A stretch of 64,000 nt of DNA from Fulvia fulva (lineage: Eukaryota; Ascomycota; Dothideomycetes; Mycosphaerellales; Mycosphaerellaceae), in assembly GCF_020509005.1 (NCBI RefSeq), contig NC_063016.1:5208001-5272000 (forward strand), written 5' to 3'. This document shows positions 21,139 through 32,375 of the stretch, one piece after another (position 1 is the first letter of the stretch; every line of letters starts with the position of its first letter). A program made the translations under genes and the position numbers. The notes under the pieces are model-generated. The model ran no database searches. It saw only the letters and a list, made by a program, of their open reading frames with translations, and was not told the origin of the DNA.

Positions 21139-22596
21139 TTATAAACATGCGATAAGTGAGGGGACTAGATCTACAGGAGAGCCGCCATCCGCATCCGGAG
21201 AATCCAAGTCACTGTCAAGTTCAACTCGAGCGAATGTCTCTAAGAAGTCCTGGTCCTGATGGAGCACACTCGATCGTAGCTCCGTCGCCCTCCACGCCGC
21301 TACAAGACTGGCAACGCTTGCCAACAGCATCGCGCTCACGGTCTCATTCTGCACGTGGAAATGCTTGGCCACCGTAAACAAGACAGCGCACATGGCTGCC
21401 GCCAGAATCTGCGGCGCAGAAATCGCAGCATTGTGCAGGCTATTCAGTGTGCCTGCATGTCGACATTTCCTTACCTCTCGCCCGATCAACGCAAATAGAA
21501 TCCACGTCGTCAACGCCCTCGGTACCCCAACAAGTGCAAATATCCAGATCGCCTGCGCTTTAGACCGTGCGACCACAGTGGCCGCCATCAACACTGCGAA
21601 GAGTACGAGTCCCATCAGCCAGACATCGACCAGTCCGCCGAGTGCCTGCCTGGAGCTGCTCTTGTTGCTCCAACTCGCGCAGGCTGGGAGAAACATCGTA
21701 GTCAGCATCATGACTGCTGCAGTCGGCATCGCTTCCCACGCGCCCTTTGCGCCTTCGTCGACGTCTTCGAAGCCGCTCCGTGCGCTGTGTGTTGGAGTGC
21801 TCGCGGACACGCGAACACGATCGCTACAGAACTTTTCAGCGACTACGGTCACGGCTAGGACAAGCTCTCCACTGACGCTGTTTGGTAGTACAATGCAGGG
21901 AACAACGCCATCCAAGAGAAGAATTGCACCTCTAGCGCGATTTGAACGATCTTCGGCATCGACTGGAAGCATTCCCAGTTGCGCCGGCAAGCGTTTGGTA
22001 TAGAGAGGACAGACCGCCATACAGTAGCTGTGGGGCGATAGCCCTCAGAGTTTGACGGCTTGTAAGGCCACAGAATGGTGACCATCGAACAGACTAACAT
22101 GGCCGCAGATACTACCATGACCAGGCCTTGGAAGCTCGATATTGCTGCTGGCGACCCTGTTGTATGCCGACCGAAAGATACCGAGGCCAGGAGACACCCG
22201 CTGAATGCCCCGTTGGCAATGATGGTGCTCTGCCACGCGGCAACTTAAGACTGTCCCTCTACTGAGCATTGCTCATGCAAAAGAGTCCTAACTCCTCCTT
22301 GCAATGGTCGTATGGCGATGTTGAGACCATAGATCCAGACGAAGGCGTTGATGATCAACATCGAATCATTCTCGTCCGGACCAAAGACGCTTTCCAATTC
22401 CCTTACGATACTTGTAATCCAGGCCAGACCGAGCACACAAACAACTGTCGCTATAGCGCCTCAGACATTGAAGGGCTTGCGCCTGTTGCATCCTGGTCGT
22501 GGAACGTATGAATCACTCATCGCGCTTATGACGGGCTGGATGATCGTTCCCAAGATTGTACATGGCTGCCTCGGGATAGTTCTACTTGACATGTGA
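21139..22596 (-). pseudogene. GPH/sucrose-type transporter pseudogene, N-terminus missing
   Basis: Reads as a glycoside-pentoside-hexuronide family (fungal SUT-like) transporter: I-I-Q-P-V-I-S-A-M-S-D-S, then L-N-I-A-I-R-P-L-Q-G-G, then F-F-S-W-M-A-L-F-P, then H-N-A-A-I-S-A-P-Q-I-L near the C-terminus, with hydrophobic segments in the right order. It is broken. A TGA follows P-F-N-V near 22465, a TAA follows E-G-Q-S near 22246, and a one-base frame change occurs between F-P-A-L-Y-Y and S-G-E-L-V near 21890. The first TM helices are not found upstream of 22596. Splicing does not remove the stops, because they sit inside conserved segments. A functional homolog would import disaccharides through the plasma membrane. 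Confidence 0.75.
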
Positions 22597-23192
22597 AAGA
22601 TGGAGGGCGACTAAAAATGTCTCGGTGGTGAGCATGGGTGTAGAGGTGTTGCTACCATTCTTATGATTGTAGTTCGATAAGGCCAGTTGTCACAGTATTT
22701 TTACAACTCCTGCACAACTCCTTTGTTATCGAGGTTACCTGTTGAGCATTCAAGTGCACATTGAAAGTGAATGATGACACGCGCCACACGTTCATCTTTG
22801 ACGGTTGATCGGTGACGCAAGAGTGCAGCAGCAATTCAAGGTTTCCAACCCTGTCCTTGACAGCTTCGCTGGGGCGCGAACGCATCTGTGCGCAACCTTG
22901 AAGTTCACCAGACTCGCACATCTGCTTGCACATCGAGAAAAGTAGCAACCATCTACAACCATTCCCTTCCGGAACGTGATTGCGACCATCGGCCTCCTTG
23001 CTCCTGCGTCAGGTACAGCGGCAGCACTGAGTCGTGACAGCCATTGCCGCTTGCCTCGAGTCAGGCGTCAGCAACTGCCAACACCGGCCAGCCTTGGTGG
23101 AGATCGGCTGGAGGAGGACTGGAAGCTCGGCCGTGACGCGCTAGAGCTCGCGGCTACCAGCCAAAGTACAATAATCATTCCCACGCCGCATC

Positions 23193-26100
23193 ATGGCCGG
23201 CCCAGACACCCACAGCAGCTCCCGGAAGAGCGACAAGATGAACGGCAGAATACACGGCGAGCCCGACACTCCCAGATCGCGGAATCCGCGCCCCAACAAG
23301 AAGAAGACGGTGAAGAGTAGCACATACACGGGCTGGCTGGCTTCTCAGCTGCTCAGAGCTGGAGTGTGGTACGCCATCATCACCTTTGCACTGAGATGTC
23401 CGCAGTCATCACGAGACCTGAAAGACACATCACCGCAGATATGCAAGCCGTATCTGCAGTTCAGGGAATACGTCACGCCCTACACACAGCCATACTATGA
23501 CCAGTATGCGGCACCGTACGTGGAGAAGGTGCAGCCATACATCGATCAGGCCAACGATAAGGTCTACAAGCCTGCATCAGCCGTCTACACTCAGTATGGT
23601 GCACCGAGAGTCGCTCAAGCCCAGGAAGTCGGTCAGCAGCAGTGGAAAAAGTCCATCAAGCCTTCGTTAGATGTGATCCAGGAGCAAGCCGGCCAGCAGT
23701 ACCAGACCATCCTCGCACCCCACGTCAAGAAGGCCCAGGACACCGTCAAGCCGTACTACGAGCCAATAGTGTCTTCTGCCAGCGATATCTGGGAGATTGA
23801 GCTCGAGCCTGTGTACCGCAAGACTCGTCCACTCGCCGAGAAGCTTTACCGACAGGGGTCTGCATTCGCCGTTCACACTGCTCTGCCGCAAGCTCAGTTC
23901 GTTGGTAATACTGTGTGGACATTCTGGTCTCGTCAGATCTGGCCAAGACTCGCCATTCTGTATGGCGAGAATGTCGAGCCACAACTACTGCGCATCACCG
24001 AGCGTCTTGGCCGCTATAAGGACGGCAAGAAGCTGGAAGCCGAGATCAACAGCATGGAGACCTCGTCGAAGCTGTCGAAAGCCTCAGTCCACGCCTCATC
24101 CTCTGCCTCTTCGCTCTCCTCGACCCTGAAAGAAGCCACTGCAAGCCCATCGTCTGCTGCAAGCGCCGCCGCATCTTCTGCCTCCTCCTCGATCGTCGAT
24201 GCCACGCCCGACCCCAAGGCTCAATTTCAGGAGGATCTCAAGAGCTGGGAGACAATCTCGGGTACTGCCGTGCAAGAGGGAGCTGATGATCTCAAGGAGC
24301 GCATCAAGGAGATCTCGGATCGTCAGGTCTCGAGTGGTCATAGCCTTGGCGAGGCTTTGGTTGTGCAACTGGAGCAGACCGCCGAAGCCGCCATCAACAG
24401 CGTGAAAGCCAACATCCGACAGCTTGTTGGTCGCGTCCCAGAAGACGCTACCACTGAGCAAGTCGAGGAGGCCAAAGAAGACCTCGTGCAAGGTCTTCGC
24501 GCTGCTGGGCAAAATGTGAAGCAACGTGCGCAGGCTGTCCGCGAGTGGAAGCAGTCGCACCAAGCAGAGACGGTGTCTCTAGTGGAGAAAGCATTGCAGT
24601 CCACACTTGAGACCATTGACAGCATTCGCGAGATCCGCCTCTCTGAGATTGGTCGCAAGTACGCCTCGTCGTCGCTACCACACAAGGAATGGGCCAAATA
24701 CAACGACTTGAAGAAAGCTACTCAGGCATGGCGCGATGATGTCGAGAAAGACGCTCACGCTCATGCTGGTATCGTCGCTGCCAAAGCCACCAGCGAAGAC
24801 ATTGAACAGCGCGCAATGGCGATTGCGGAAGATGCCGCCAAAGAGCTTGTCCGTCTTAAGGAGGTGGGCAAGTGGAAGATTGACGCTGCCGATGACAGTG
24901 ATGACTTCAGCACCAAGTACATCCCAGCTCCCGTCCGCAAGGCCAAGGATCAGGTCGTCGAGAAGGCCGCTCAAGCTTCGCAAGCGGTCATGGGTGAAGA
25001 GCCTGAGCAGGGCAACATTGAAAGTGCGACTTCCGTTATCGCCGAGCAGGCCTCGAAGCTTAGTTCCAGCGCTTCCGAGCAAGTCATCGGGTCCTCCACG
25101 GGCTCTGTCGAATCTGCCTCAAGCAAGGTTGCAAGCAAAGCATCGAGCCTGTCTGAGCAGGTCGTTGGGTCTTCTACTGGATCTGTCGAATCCGCCGCAA
25201 GCAGAGCTTCCGAGACGGCATCGAGCTTATCGGACGACGTTGCGGCATCATTGAAGAGCGCTGCCAGCGCCGCTTCGGAGAATGTCGTTGGAGGCGAGCA
25301 GCCGACTGTGGTCGTCGAATATGCATCTAGCTTGTCAGACAAAGTCATCGGATCATCTACTGGTTCTGTCGAGAGTGCCGCAAGCAAGGCTTCTGAGAAG
25401 ATCATTGGAACAGAATCCGGCCTTTCCGACAGTCTGACAGATGCTGCATCAAGCTTGTCTTCGCAAGTCGCTGGCACGCCGTCCACCAAGAGTGCTGCTG
25501 CGAAGCTCTCCAGCATCCTTTCCTCCCAGAAGGAGAACGCCAAATCGGCAGCCAGTGACGTGTCCAGCAGTGGTTCATCGATCGTCAAGAGCGCAACTGG
25601 TGCTCCACCAATCGCATCACAGGCATCTTCCAGCGCTTCCTCCCTTGCCAGTGCAGCTTCGTCAAGCATCTCATCGGCATCCAGCTCGATAGCTTCGGCC
25701 GTTCCTGACTCTGAAGAGATCGCCGACGCCGCTGACTCGATCGCGAGTCAAGCAACCAAGAAGGTTTGGGGTGGAGCTATGGCCCAGGTGATCGTCGAAG
25801 CGCGTGAGCCTATTCTCGACGACGACATTGTCGACACTGATGACAGCTATAGCGCCAGCATTCAGTCCATGGCCAGCGTGGCTGGGGACAACGTAAATGC
25901 TCTTACACAGATCGTGCAGGATGCCATCCACAGCGGTCTTGCAGGTGCTACAGCCACAAAAGGCACTGCAGAGAGCGTCACTAGCCTTGCTAGCGAGCAG
26001 TACCAATCTGCATTGGCTGCTGCCAGTAGCGCGATCTATGGCACGCAACCAAATGCTGTGCAAAGTGGCAGCAGCCTGGCCAAGGAGCAGTACAACTCTG

Positions 26101-28123
26101 CGTTTACTGCCGCGTCGCACGCTATCTACGGAACTCCTGTGACTGCTGCCCCACTGGCGGCAGCAAGCTCTGCATACCAATCCGCTCTGCTTCAGGCTTC
26201 CGCACAGTATGACAACGCTGTCGTATCTGCAAGCAGTCTCTGGCTGGACGGCCAAAAGGCAGCAAAGAGCGGCAGTGCTGAGATGGAAAAGCAATACTCG
26301 TCTGCAATTACAGCTGCATCTTATGCCATCTACGGTACACCAGTCGTCGCAGCGCCACTCGCACATGCAAGCTCTGCTTACGATTCTGCAACCAAGGAAG
26401 CGTTGCGCCATTACGATGCAGTCAAGTCGCGCGTCTCTGAACAAGTCTCTGGCAAACCAGAGCCTGTCCACCAGCAGATGTATTCCTCAGCAGAATCTGC
26501 TTACTCCGCAGCTGTGGCAGCCGCCAGCTCAAAGCTCCATGATGCTGGCATCGCGACGACTCAGAAGGCGTACGACAGCATTTCTTCTGTCGCGTCTGCT
26601 CGTCTTGCTGAGGGTGTCAGCGCCGCCTCCGTCCAATACGCCAGCGCGAGAAGCCTCGTTGGTGCTGAGCCCACTCCAGTCCAACAGCAGTATCTGGCAT
26701 CAGCACAGAAAGCATATTACCAAGCTCTTGGTGCTGCTCACGGACGTTATTCAGAATTCGTTGAGGCGGCATCAAGCCTCGTCTCACCAACTCCAACGGC
26801 TACTGGTGCTTTAGCGAGTATCGAGAGCGCGCTATCCGGCGCCAATGCTGGCTATAGCAGTGCTGTGGCTGAAGCGCGCAGTAGGTACTCGGTTTTGGTA
26901 GGATATGCAGAAAAGGCCGCCGAAGCACAGGGACTCAAGTCGATTGACCCTTCGATGATGGATAACCTCAACGGACAACTAGCGGATGGCGTAGCTATCG
27001 CGCAGTCGAAGCTTGCTCGTGCATCCTCGGATATTTCAGCTGCGGTACTTGGCCAGCAGCCCACCGGCGTCGAGTCGGTCGCATCACAGGCATCACAGAC
27101 CGCTGAGTCCATTGCATCTCGTGCTTCGGCGAATTGGGATGCCCTTATCTCGAAGGCAAGCCAGCAAGTTTACGGCGCTCCATTGCCATTCACAGGTATG
27201 TTTGGGTGATCGCGGATCGCGAGGTCGATGCTAAGATATATACAGATTCTATCGCCAGCCGTGCCAACGAGTATGCTGCGCAGGCCACAGTAGCAGCCGC
27301 AGCCCAATGGGACGCCGTACAGAGTGTCTTCGACGAGCTGGTCGTCGGCAAAGAGCCCGACTTCGCCGCCAGCATCTACAGCAGACTTCAATCCGCATAC
27401 TCGACGGCTGCGCCTGCGCTGGCTTCGCAAGCCTCGAGTTATGCAGGTGAGGCGTACTCTGCAGTCTCGGCCGTCTTTGTACCACCAACACAGGTTCCTG
27501 GCATTCTCGAGCAGATGCAAGGTCAGCTGAACCAAGCCGTCGATGCCGCTAGCACCCAGGTCTACGGTACCACCAAGGGCACGATCGAGCAAGCGACCGA
27601 GGCTGCCGCTAGCATGGTCAGCGACGCCGCCTCTCAGGTGAGCCAAGCTGTCTACGGCAAAGACAGCAATTATGTACAGGCAGCACAGGCAAGCTTCACG
27701 GCGATAGGTGCGTCCGCATCGTCTGCGATCTACGCTGCCATCTACGGTACCGGTCCGACTGGTACTGCGGCTTCTGTCGGTTCCAGCGCATCGAGTGCCG
27801 CAGCTAGTGTGTACAGCTCGATTGCCTCCCGGGCTGAGCAGCAAGCGTCTGCAGCCAGTGCATCAGTCAGCAAAGCTATCTATGGAGAAGAGCAGACATA
27901 TCTTGAAGGTGTCCAAAGTCAACTTTCTGCTGCCGTCGCCAGCGCAAACAGCCGCCTATCCGAGTTTGGCGTTCACGCCAGCAGGTATGCAGGCGATGCA
28001 GCTGCTCAAGTGAGCTCCGCCCTAGGAGATGCCGCCAGTGCCGCTAGCTCGGTCGCGAACGAGGCAGCCAGCAGCGTCAGCTCAGCCGCCAGCCAGGTCA
28101 CCAGGTCGCACGATGAGCTCTAG
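23193..28123 (+). CDS. Giant repetitive membrane-anchored protein ending in HDEL ('hoxa13'-misnamed fungal family)
   Basis: Exons 23193-27195 and 27246-28123 around a 50-bp intron (GTATGT donor, CTAAG, ACAG) encode 1626 aa. After a basic start there is one hydrophobic segment near residues 45-68, a possible signal anchor. A Tyr/Pro-rich block follows (Y-x-x-P-Y, about 85-180), then a long Ala/Ser-rich helical region with repeating V-I-G-S-S-T-G-S-V-E-S-A units (about 620-760) and I-Y-G-T-x-x-A/P-A-P-L-A-x-A-S-S-A-Y units (about 940-1080). The pattern recalls apolipoprotein-like amphipathic helices. Database entries of this type often carry the misleading label 'transcription factor hoxa13'. 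The last residues are H-D-E-L, the fungal ER-retrieval signal, then TAG. The frame continues without interruption into the tail annotated next. Confidence 0.8.
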
Positions 28124-28549
28124 GTGAGCCGCGAAGGCCGAAATCTGTCTCAAACCACCACGATTCGATGGGACGTTGTGGGAGACGAGGCAGACCAGCA
28201 GTCCGCTGAACCAAAAGAGGAGCCAGTCAAACGGAACAACCCCACCATCGAACGGTTCTTCTCAATCAACCGTTACATGGAAAAGTACTACACGCCGTAC
28301 GCGGAGATGATCAGAGACAATTTAAACTGGCTGACCTTCGAGTTCATCTGGTTCAACGTCGTCTTCGGTCTACCCATGGCCATAATGTACTGGGGCGTAT
28401 TCTGGCGAACTTTGGAAGATGAGTGGTGGATGCAGTTTTGGCTCTTTGTCATCGCTGTCCCTTGGCTCGCATTCTGTCTGTACGGGTGGACCCAGAATGG
28501 ATACTCAATGAAGGATCTCACGCTTAATCTATGGCATGGCCGGTGGTGA
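28124..28549 (+). CDS. In-frame two-TM C-terminal extension after the HDEL stop
   Basis: The 141 codons directly after the TAG at 28121-28123 are in the same frame as the repeat protein and clearly coding: polar residues, then two TM helices (around F-I-W-F-N-V-V-F-G-L-P and W-L-F-V-I-A-V-P-W-L), ending N-L-W-H-G-R-W. The only in-frame ATG (28276) lies inside the conserved-looking part, so this is unlikely to be an independent gene. Removing 28010-28123 (114 nt, GTGAGC donor, CTCTAG end, phase 0) would delete the HDEL and stop and fuse the tail, giving about 1730 aa. Readthrough or a CAG-to-TAG mutation are alternatives. Confidence 0.6.
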   Translation: MSREGRNLSQTTTIRWDVVGDEADQQSAEPKEEPVKRNNPTIERFFSINRYMEKYYTPYAEMIRDNLNWLTFEFIWFNVVFGLPMAIMYWGVFWRTLEDEWWMQFWLFVIAVPWLAFCLYGWTQNGYSMKDLTLNLWHGRW

Positions 28550-29289
28550 TGCGAGGAACACAGGACTAGGAACGAGAATGGTGATGGTTGGTGGGCATGG
28601 TCTATCTTGTATAACGATACGGATGGGATGGGGAGGTTTCCTTTTGTCGTTGTTTATTCTCTCTTTTTGAGCAGGGCGCTTGTTGTGAAAGCATGATATC
28701 CCTAGGGCACGCTCGTATATGTGTACATGATAGGGTAGGGTAGGGTAGCAGGATGAGGATGAAGGAAGGTGTCATAGGTACAGTCTTCTTGGTTCGAAGA
28801 TGTCAGCTGCGGCTTTCAGCTTCCAGCTCTCTCGCTTCTCTTTAGGGAAGGATTCGACTTATCTCATGCTTCATCGCTCGGAAGCAGTGACGGAGGTTGA
28901 GACAGGGCAACCGCCTCGGGGAGATTCTTCGCTGTCCGTGTCTGATCCTACAAGCAAAAGTACACAACTTCACATCTGAACGCTCGCGAAAGCACTCGAA
29001 TCGGGAGTCCGCAGTGGTCGACCCAGACCTGCAAGATTCCCGTCTGAGCCGCGGTGAGCTGGATGCTATCTGACCCCATCCTTCCCAGTCCCTACCCACC
29101 CAGCTTTATGCCGTCAGCGCTGTCGATCCTCTCCCTCTTAATCCAGGGAATGTGTTTCCTCATTAACTGCCTGCCCGATCCCTTCCAGCATGCCATCACT
29201 CCTGAAGTGCTGCGCCGTGTCCACCCAAGATGTTAGCAGCCACTCATTCTGGTGCTGATGAGTCGTGAGCCCAAGACCTGGCAAGATGG
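28550..29289. other. Intergenic region without supported gene
   Basis: The gap between the repeat protein and the convergent MYND gene. It contains three TAGGG units near 28731-28747, too few and too isolated to be telomeric. No frame with family resemblance is present. Confidence 0.4.
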
Positions 29290-30106
29290 TCATGTATGTG
29301 CCCCGCTGACCGCACATGTGAGCCATCCATCCACTGTGTCCAGGTCTGGTTTCTGTCGATGCTGGATTGGTCCCCTTCCGAGGATCACGATGTTCTCGAG
29401 GTCGAGAACGACTAGGTCGTCGTCGTCTATCTGGGAGGTGAGGAATACGCGATAGACGGAATCAGGTCGAATCCATTCTTCTAGCATTTCGTCTCGGGCA
29501 GTAGTGCTGGCTGGTGCTCTTGCCGATCCAGGCATTCATGTCTGTAATGGGCTTAGACCAACTCCTGTTAAGCTTCCTTTGCTGTCTGGCATGTATTGGA
29601 TCCATATCGAGCCCCACCACGGGCCCGTTTGTCAAGGGAACAGAGCATTCCCTCAAAGTTCCATCATTTTTTAGGTTCTGATAGAATGCCAAATTGTCCT
29701 CATCGTCTGCGAACATGACCACCGTCTTCGCAATTCTCGCCGTGCCGTAATGCTTAATTCTATACTCGTGTTCCCTCTTCAGCGGATCGAAAAAATTGTG
29801 CTGGAAGGTGTACGTGGGTCTGTCCGCGGTCACGTGCGTCTCAACGATTGGGTGAGTTGGAGTTGCCAGAGGCTGTGCTTGATACTGCACGCAATGGTTG
29901 CTGTGATTAGCTCTTGCTTTTCCAAGGCATTTTTGTGAGCAGTAGTCATCCAGGCGGTAGATTTGACATTGCACGGCCTTGGTCATTATCTCCGGTGCAG
30001 GGCAGAGCTCGTAGTTGCATGTTCTGTCGTTGGTGAATGGGGCGTTCCAAGGGTTTGACTTTCGGAGGGTGAGTTCTGCGCTGATGTTAAGGCTGCCAGT
30101 GTCCAT
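29290..30106 (-). CDS. MYND-type zinc-finger protein of unknown function
   Basis: About 254 aa in two exons. An N-terminal MYND-like finger near residues 30-75 shows C-x4-C, V-Q-C, Y-C-S-Q-K-C and H-x3-C, a protein-protein interaction zinc site. The C-terminal half has A-K-T-V-V-M-F-A-D-D and, in a second frame, R-P-D-S-V-Y-R-V-F-L-T-S-Q-I followed by V-V-I-L-G-R-G-P. A 52-bp intron around 29500-29570 (weak donor GTTGGT or GTCTAA, CAG acceptor) restores phase. A one-base frameshift there is the alternative. The start is the ATG at 30106. It is transcribed away from the YdeI-like gene's 3' end in the same orientation. Confidence 0.6.
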
Positions 30107-30345
30107 GCTGAGGGAGGCTGTCTTCTTGAGCAGCGATGTGATGAGCAGGAACACGCTACACTTTTAGCGACGCGAATGCAAAGAACGAGGAAACATTGTC
30201 GCAAGAGCAAGCCATGGGTTTTCTAGCAGCGCCTAGGTCCGCATGCTGACTATTGTGTCCACAAAGGTCTCGAACGAATGCATGATCCGAAGCAGCTCGA
30301 AACTCGTGAGTGAGCACATCGTAGTACTGATACGAAGACGGTCGC

Positions 30346-31056
30346 TCAGCCTGTGTCGCTGTAGGAGGGAGCGTTCCTTCCAGATCGTGTCTTCCGGACC
30401 ACAGCTTCGCGAGGCAAGACTTGATCAAGGGGTTCCATTGCAGACGCCGCTCTCTTTGAAGTCTTGTTCGCCGCACTCTTCTGCGGCACAGGCGTCTCCC
30501 CGCGTGCTAGCATCTCAACAAAGCCCTGGATCCGCTTCGCTTTCCCAGCCTCGGTCTTCAAATTGAGTAAGGTGAAGTAAATATGCCATCTATTACCCTT
30601 GTTCAACTTGTCCCACATGTTCTGGGCCCCCGGATTCTGCTTCAATGCCGCGAAGAACTCTTCCGGCGGCTCTCCTTGAGCAGAATACGCAGCATCCCAG
30701 CGGCCGTCGGCTTTGGCAGCTTTGACTTGCGCAAGACCTGCTGGCTGCATGCGTCCTTCTTGCAGCAGACGTTCTATGTAGCCCACGTTTCGCTTTGACC
30801 ATAAGCCTTTGGGTGCTCGTGGCGTAAAGCGGCAGGAATTGGTATACTCATCAACCTTGCGAGTTCGACTGTCTATCCAGCCGCAGCAGAGGGCCTCGTC
30901 CAAGGCATCGGCGTAGGTCATTGACGTAGGTTTCGTCGTGCCTTTCTTCGCTACCGTGAGCCAGACTCCGGGCATGTTCGAGCTATTCTGTGCAAGCCAT
31001 CGTCGCCAAAGCTTCGACGTGGCGACGGTCAAGACAGGCAGCTCTGCAGCAGGCAT
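30346..31056 (-). CDS. YdeI/OmpD-associated family protein
   Basis: Single-exon 236-aa protein with the layout of bacterial YdeI-like 'bacteriocin-protection/OmpD-associated' proteins, which are also found in fungi. It has W-R-R-W-L near the start, V-W-L-T-V-A-K-K-G, the strongly typical D-A-L-C/E-C-G-W-I-D-S segment (here D-E-A-L-C-C-G-W-I-D-S-R), then F-T-P-R, S-K-R-N, and R-M-Q-P-A-G. A lysine-rich tail follows the domain. The biochemical role is unknown. No signal peptide is present, so it is probably cytosolic or nuclear. The absence of introns and the bacterial look are compatible with an old horizontal transfer, but this is not shown here. Confidence 0.8.
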   Translation of the reverse strand: MPAAELPVLTVATSKLWRRWLAQNSSNMPGVWLTVAKKGTTKPTSMTYADALDEALCCGWIDSRTRKVDEYTNSCRFTPRAPKGLWSKRNVGYIERLLQEGRMQPAGLAQVKAAKADGRWDAAYSAQGEPPEEFFAALKQNPGAQNMWDKLNKGNRWHIYFTLLNLKTEAGKAKRIQGFVEMLARGETPVPQKSAANKTSKRAASAMEPLDQVLPREAVVRKTRSGRNAPSYSDTG

Positions 31057-32375
31057 GTTGCAAGCCTGTGTACAGCGGACTGACCTCTGAGCGAGATAGA
31101 TATATGCTCGATCGGTCTCCGGTCAGATTCTAGTAAAGCACACAGTTGCTCGTTCCATCGCAAGTCCTTTGTTCTGCGTGTCTCAAATACTTCCAGGCAT
31201 GCACTTCAGTATCGCCTGAGGCAATGGGAATTGTTTAGCCTAAGGATGGAGGTGTAAATGAGTTCACGACGCGAGATCCAGTGGAAGGAAGAGTCAAGAC
31301 GCGTCGGCTGAAGGAGAAGCCGCACAAGGTCAATTCTTAGCCGCGGCTACATCCGCCCCAATCACGACACAGTCCTTTGGGATTATGCCCAGCCGACGGC
31401 ATTGCCTTCATCCGTATTCCAGGAAGCTTTGTTCCTGGGTACGCTGAGCATTCGACTGCTGATGTCCCATCATGTAGCGTCGTGAGTTGGAAGTGTCTTC
31501 ATTCAATCGATCACGCTGTTTTTGCGGAGGGGCCGAAATGACCATGATCATGCGGCCTGGAGTTCGAGCTTTGTGTTCCAGATCAGTATCGTCCGACGCT
31601 TTCACGGCTCGTGCATTGCTACTGACACGTGGGTGACTCTGCTGACGGCTTAGGTTTACGAGCCCTCAGGTGTACGGCCACGTCTCGCGCTCGGTGTAGT
31701 ACTTGAGATTTCAATTTTGCGAGGATACGAGGATACGGCTCTCGTGTTGCTGCCTGTACGAAAGTGTCTCAGGTTTGCGGTGTCGTTGAGAGCTCCCCAC
31801 GTGGTATTGTAGCCGGTGTTGTTGGTGATGCTCAGTAGAATGTTGATCTTCATACGTACTACGACCTGGTGGCACCGCATTCGCCGACGCTATCCACGAA
31901 GCCTAAGAACACGAGAGTGCTTATGCCTGACCACGATGACCAGGGCTTGCGAGCCTGGTTGTGATTTGATCTCCGATCGCTGGAGACGCTTGATCCTGGA
32001 TTTGAGCCAAGGTCAAACCAGCATGGCACCTCTGGCGCTCTGTCTTGTTGATAAACAGCCGGGTCGTTAAGCTAGATCCGCACGTGTTCAACACTCGTCG
32101 TGTACCTCTCCAGAACAGCGCGCGCAGTAGCATGCCCTGAAGCTGCTGCTAAAGTTGACCAGTGTGAGTGTAGCGAGATTGAGGTCCCGCAGCCGGCAGT
32201 GTAGCGGCCACGACTGGGCATCGAGACATGACCAATGCAAAGAGGTCGAGAGCGTGAACGTCTCGAGCCATATGTTGGCGAGGGCCTCGATAGCTCAGTG
32301 CATCGTCAGTCAAATCGGCAACTTCATCTCAATCACACGCGTTCCTCACAGGTCAAGCAATTCCTTGCCATCATA
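31057..32375. other. Gene-poor stretch
   Basis: About 1.3 kb with only short frames and no splice-supported coding. It probably contains the promoter of the first small secreted protein at its right end. Confidence 0.4.

Noticed and set aside
24971..25669. 232-codon minus-strand frame opposite the giant repeat protein
   Set aside because: Shadow of the Ala/Ser-rich repeats, whose complement is naturally stop-poor.
28725..28750. Three TAGGG units as an interstitial telomere repeat
   Set aside because: Too short, and the common fungal telomere unit is TTAGGG; a simple local duplication is enough.
29490..29570. Frameshift in the MYND gene as proof of a pseudogene
   Set aside because: A 52-bp GT..AG intron can restore phase, though its donor is weak; I kept it as a spliced CDS.
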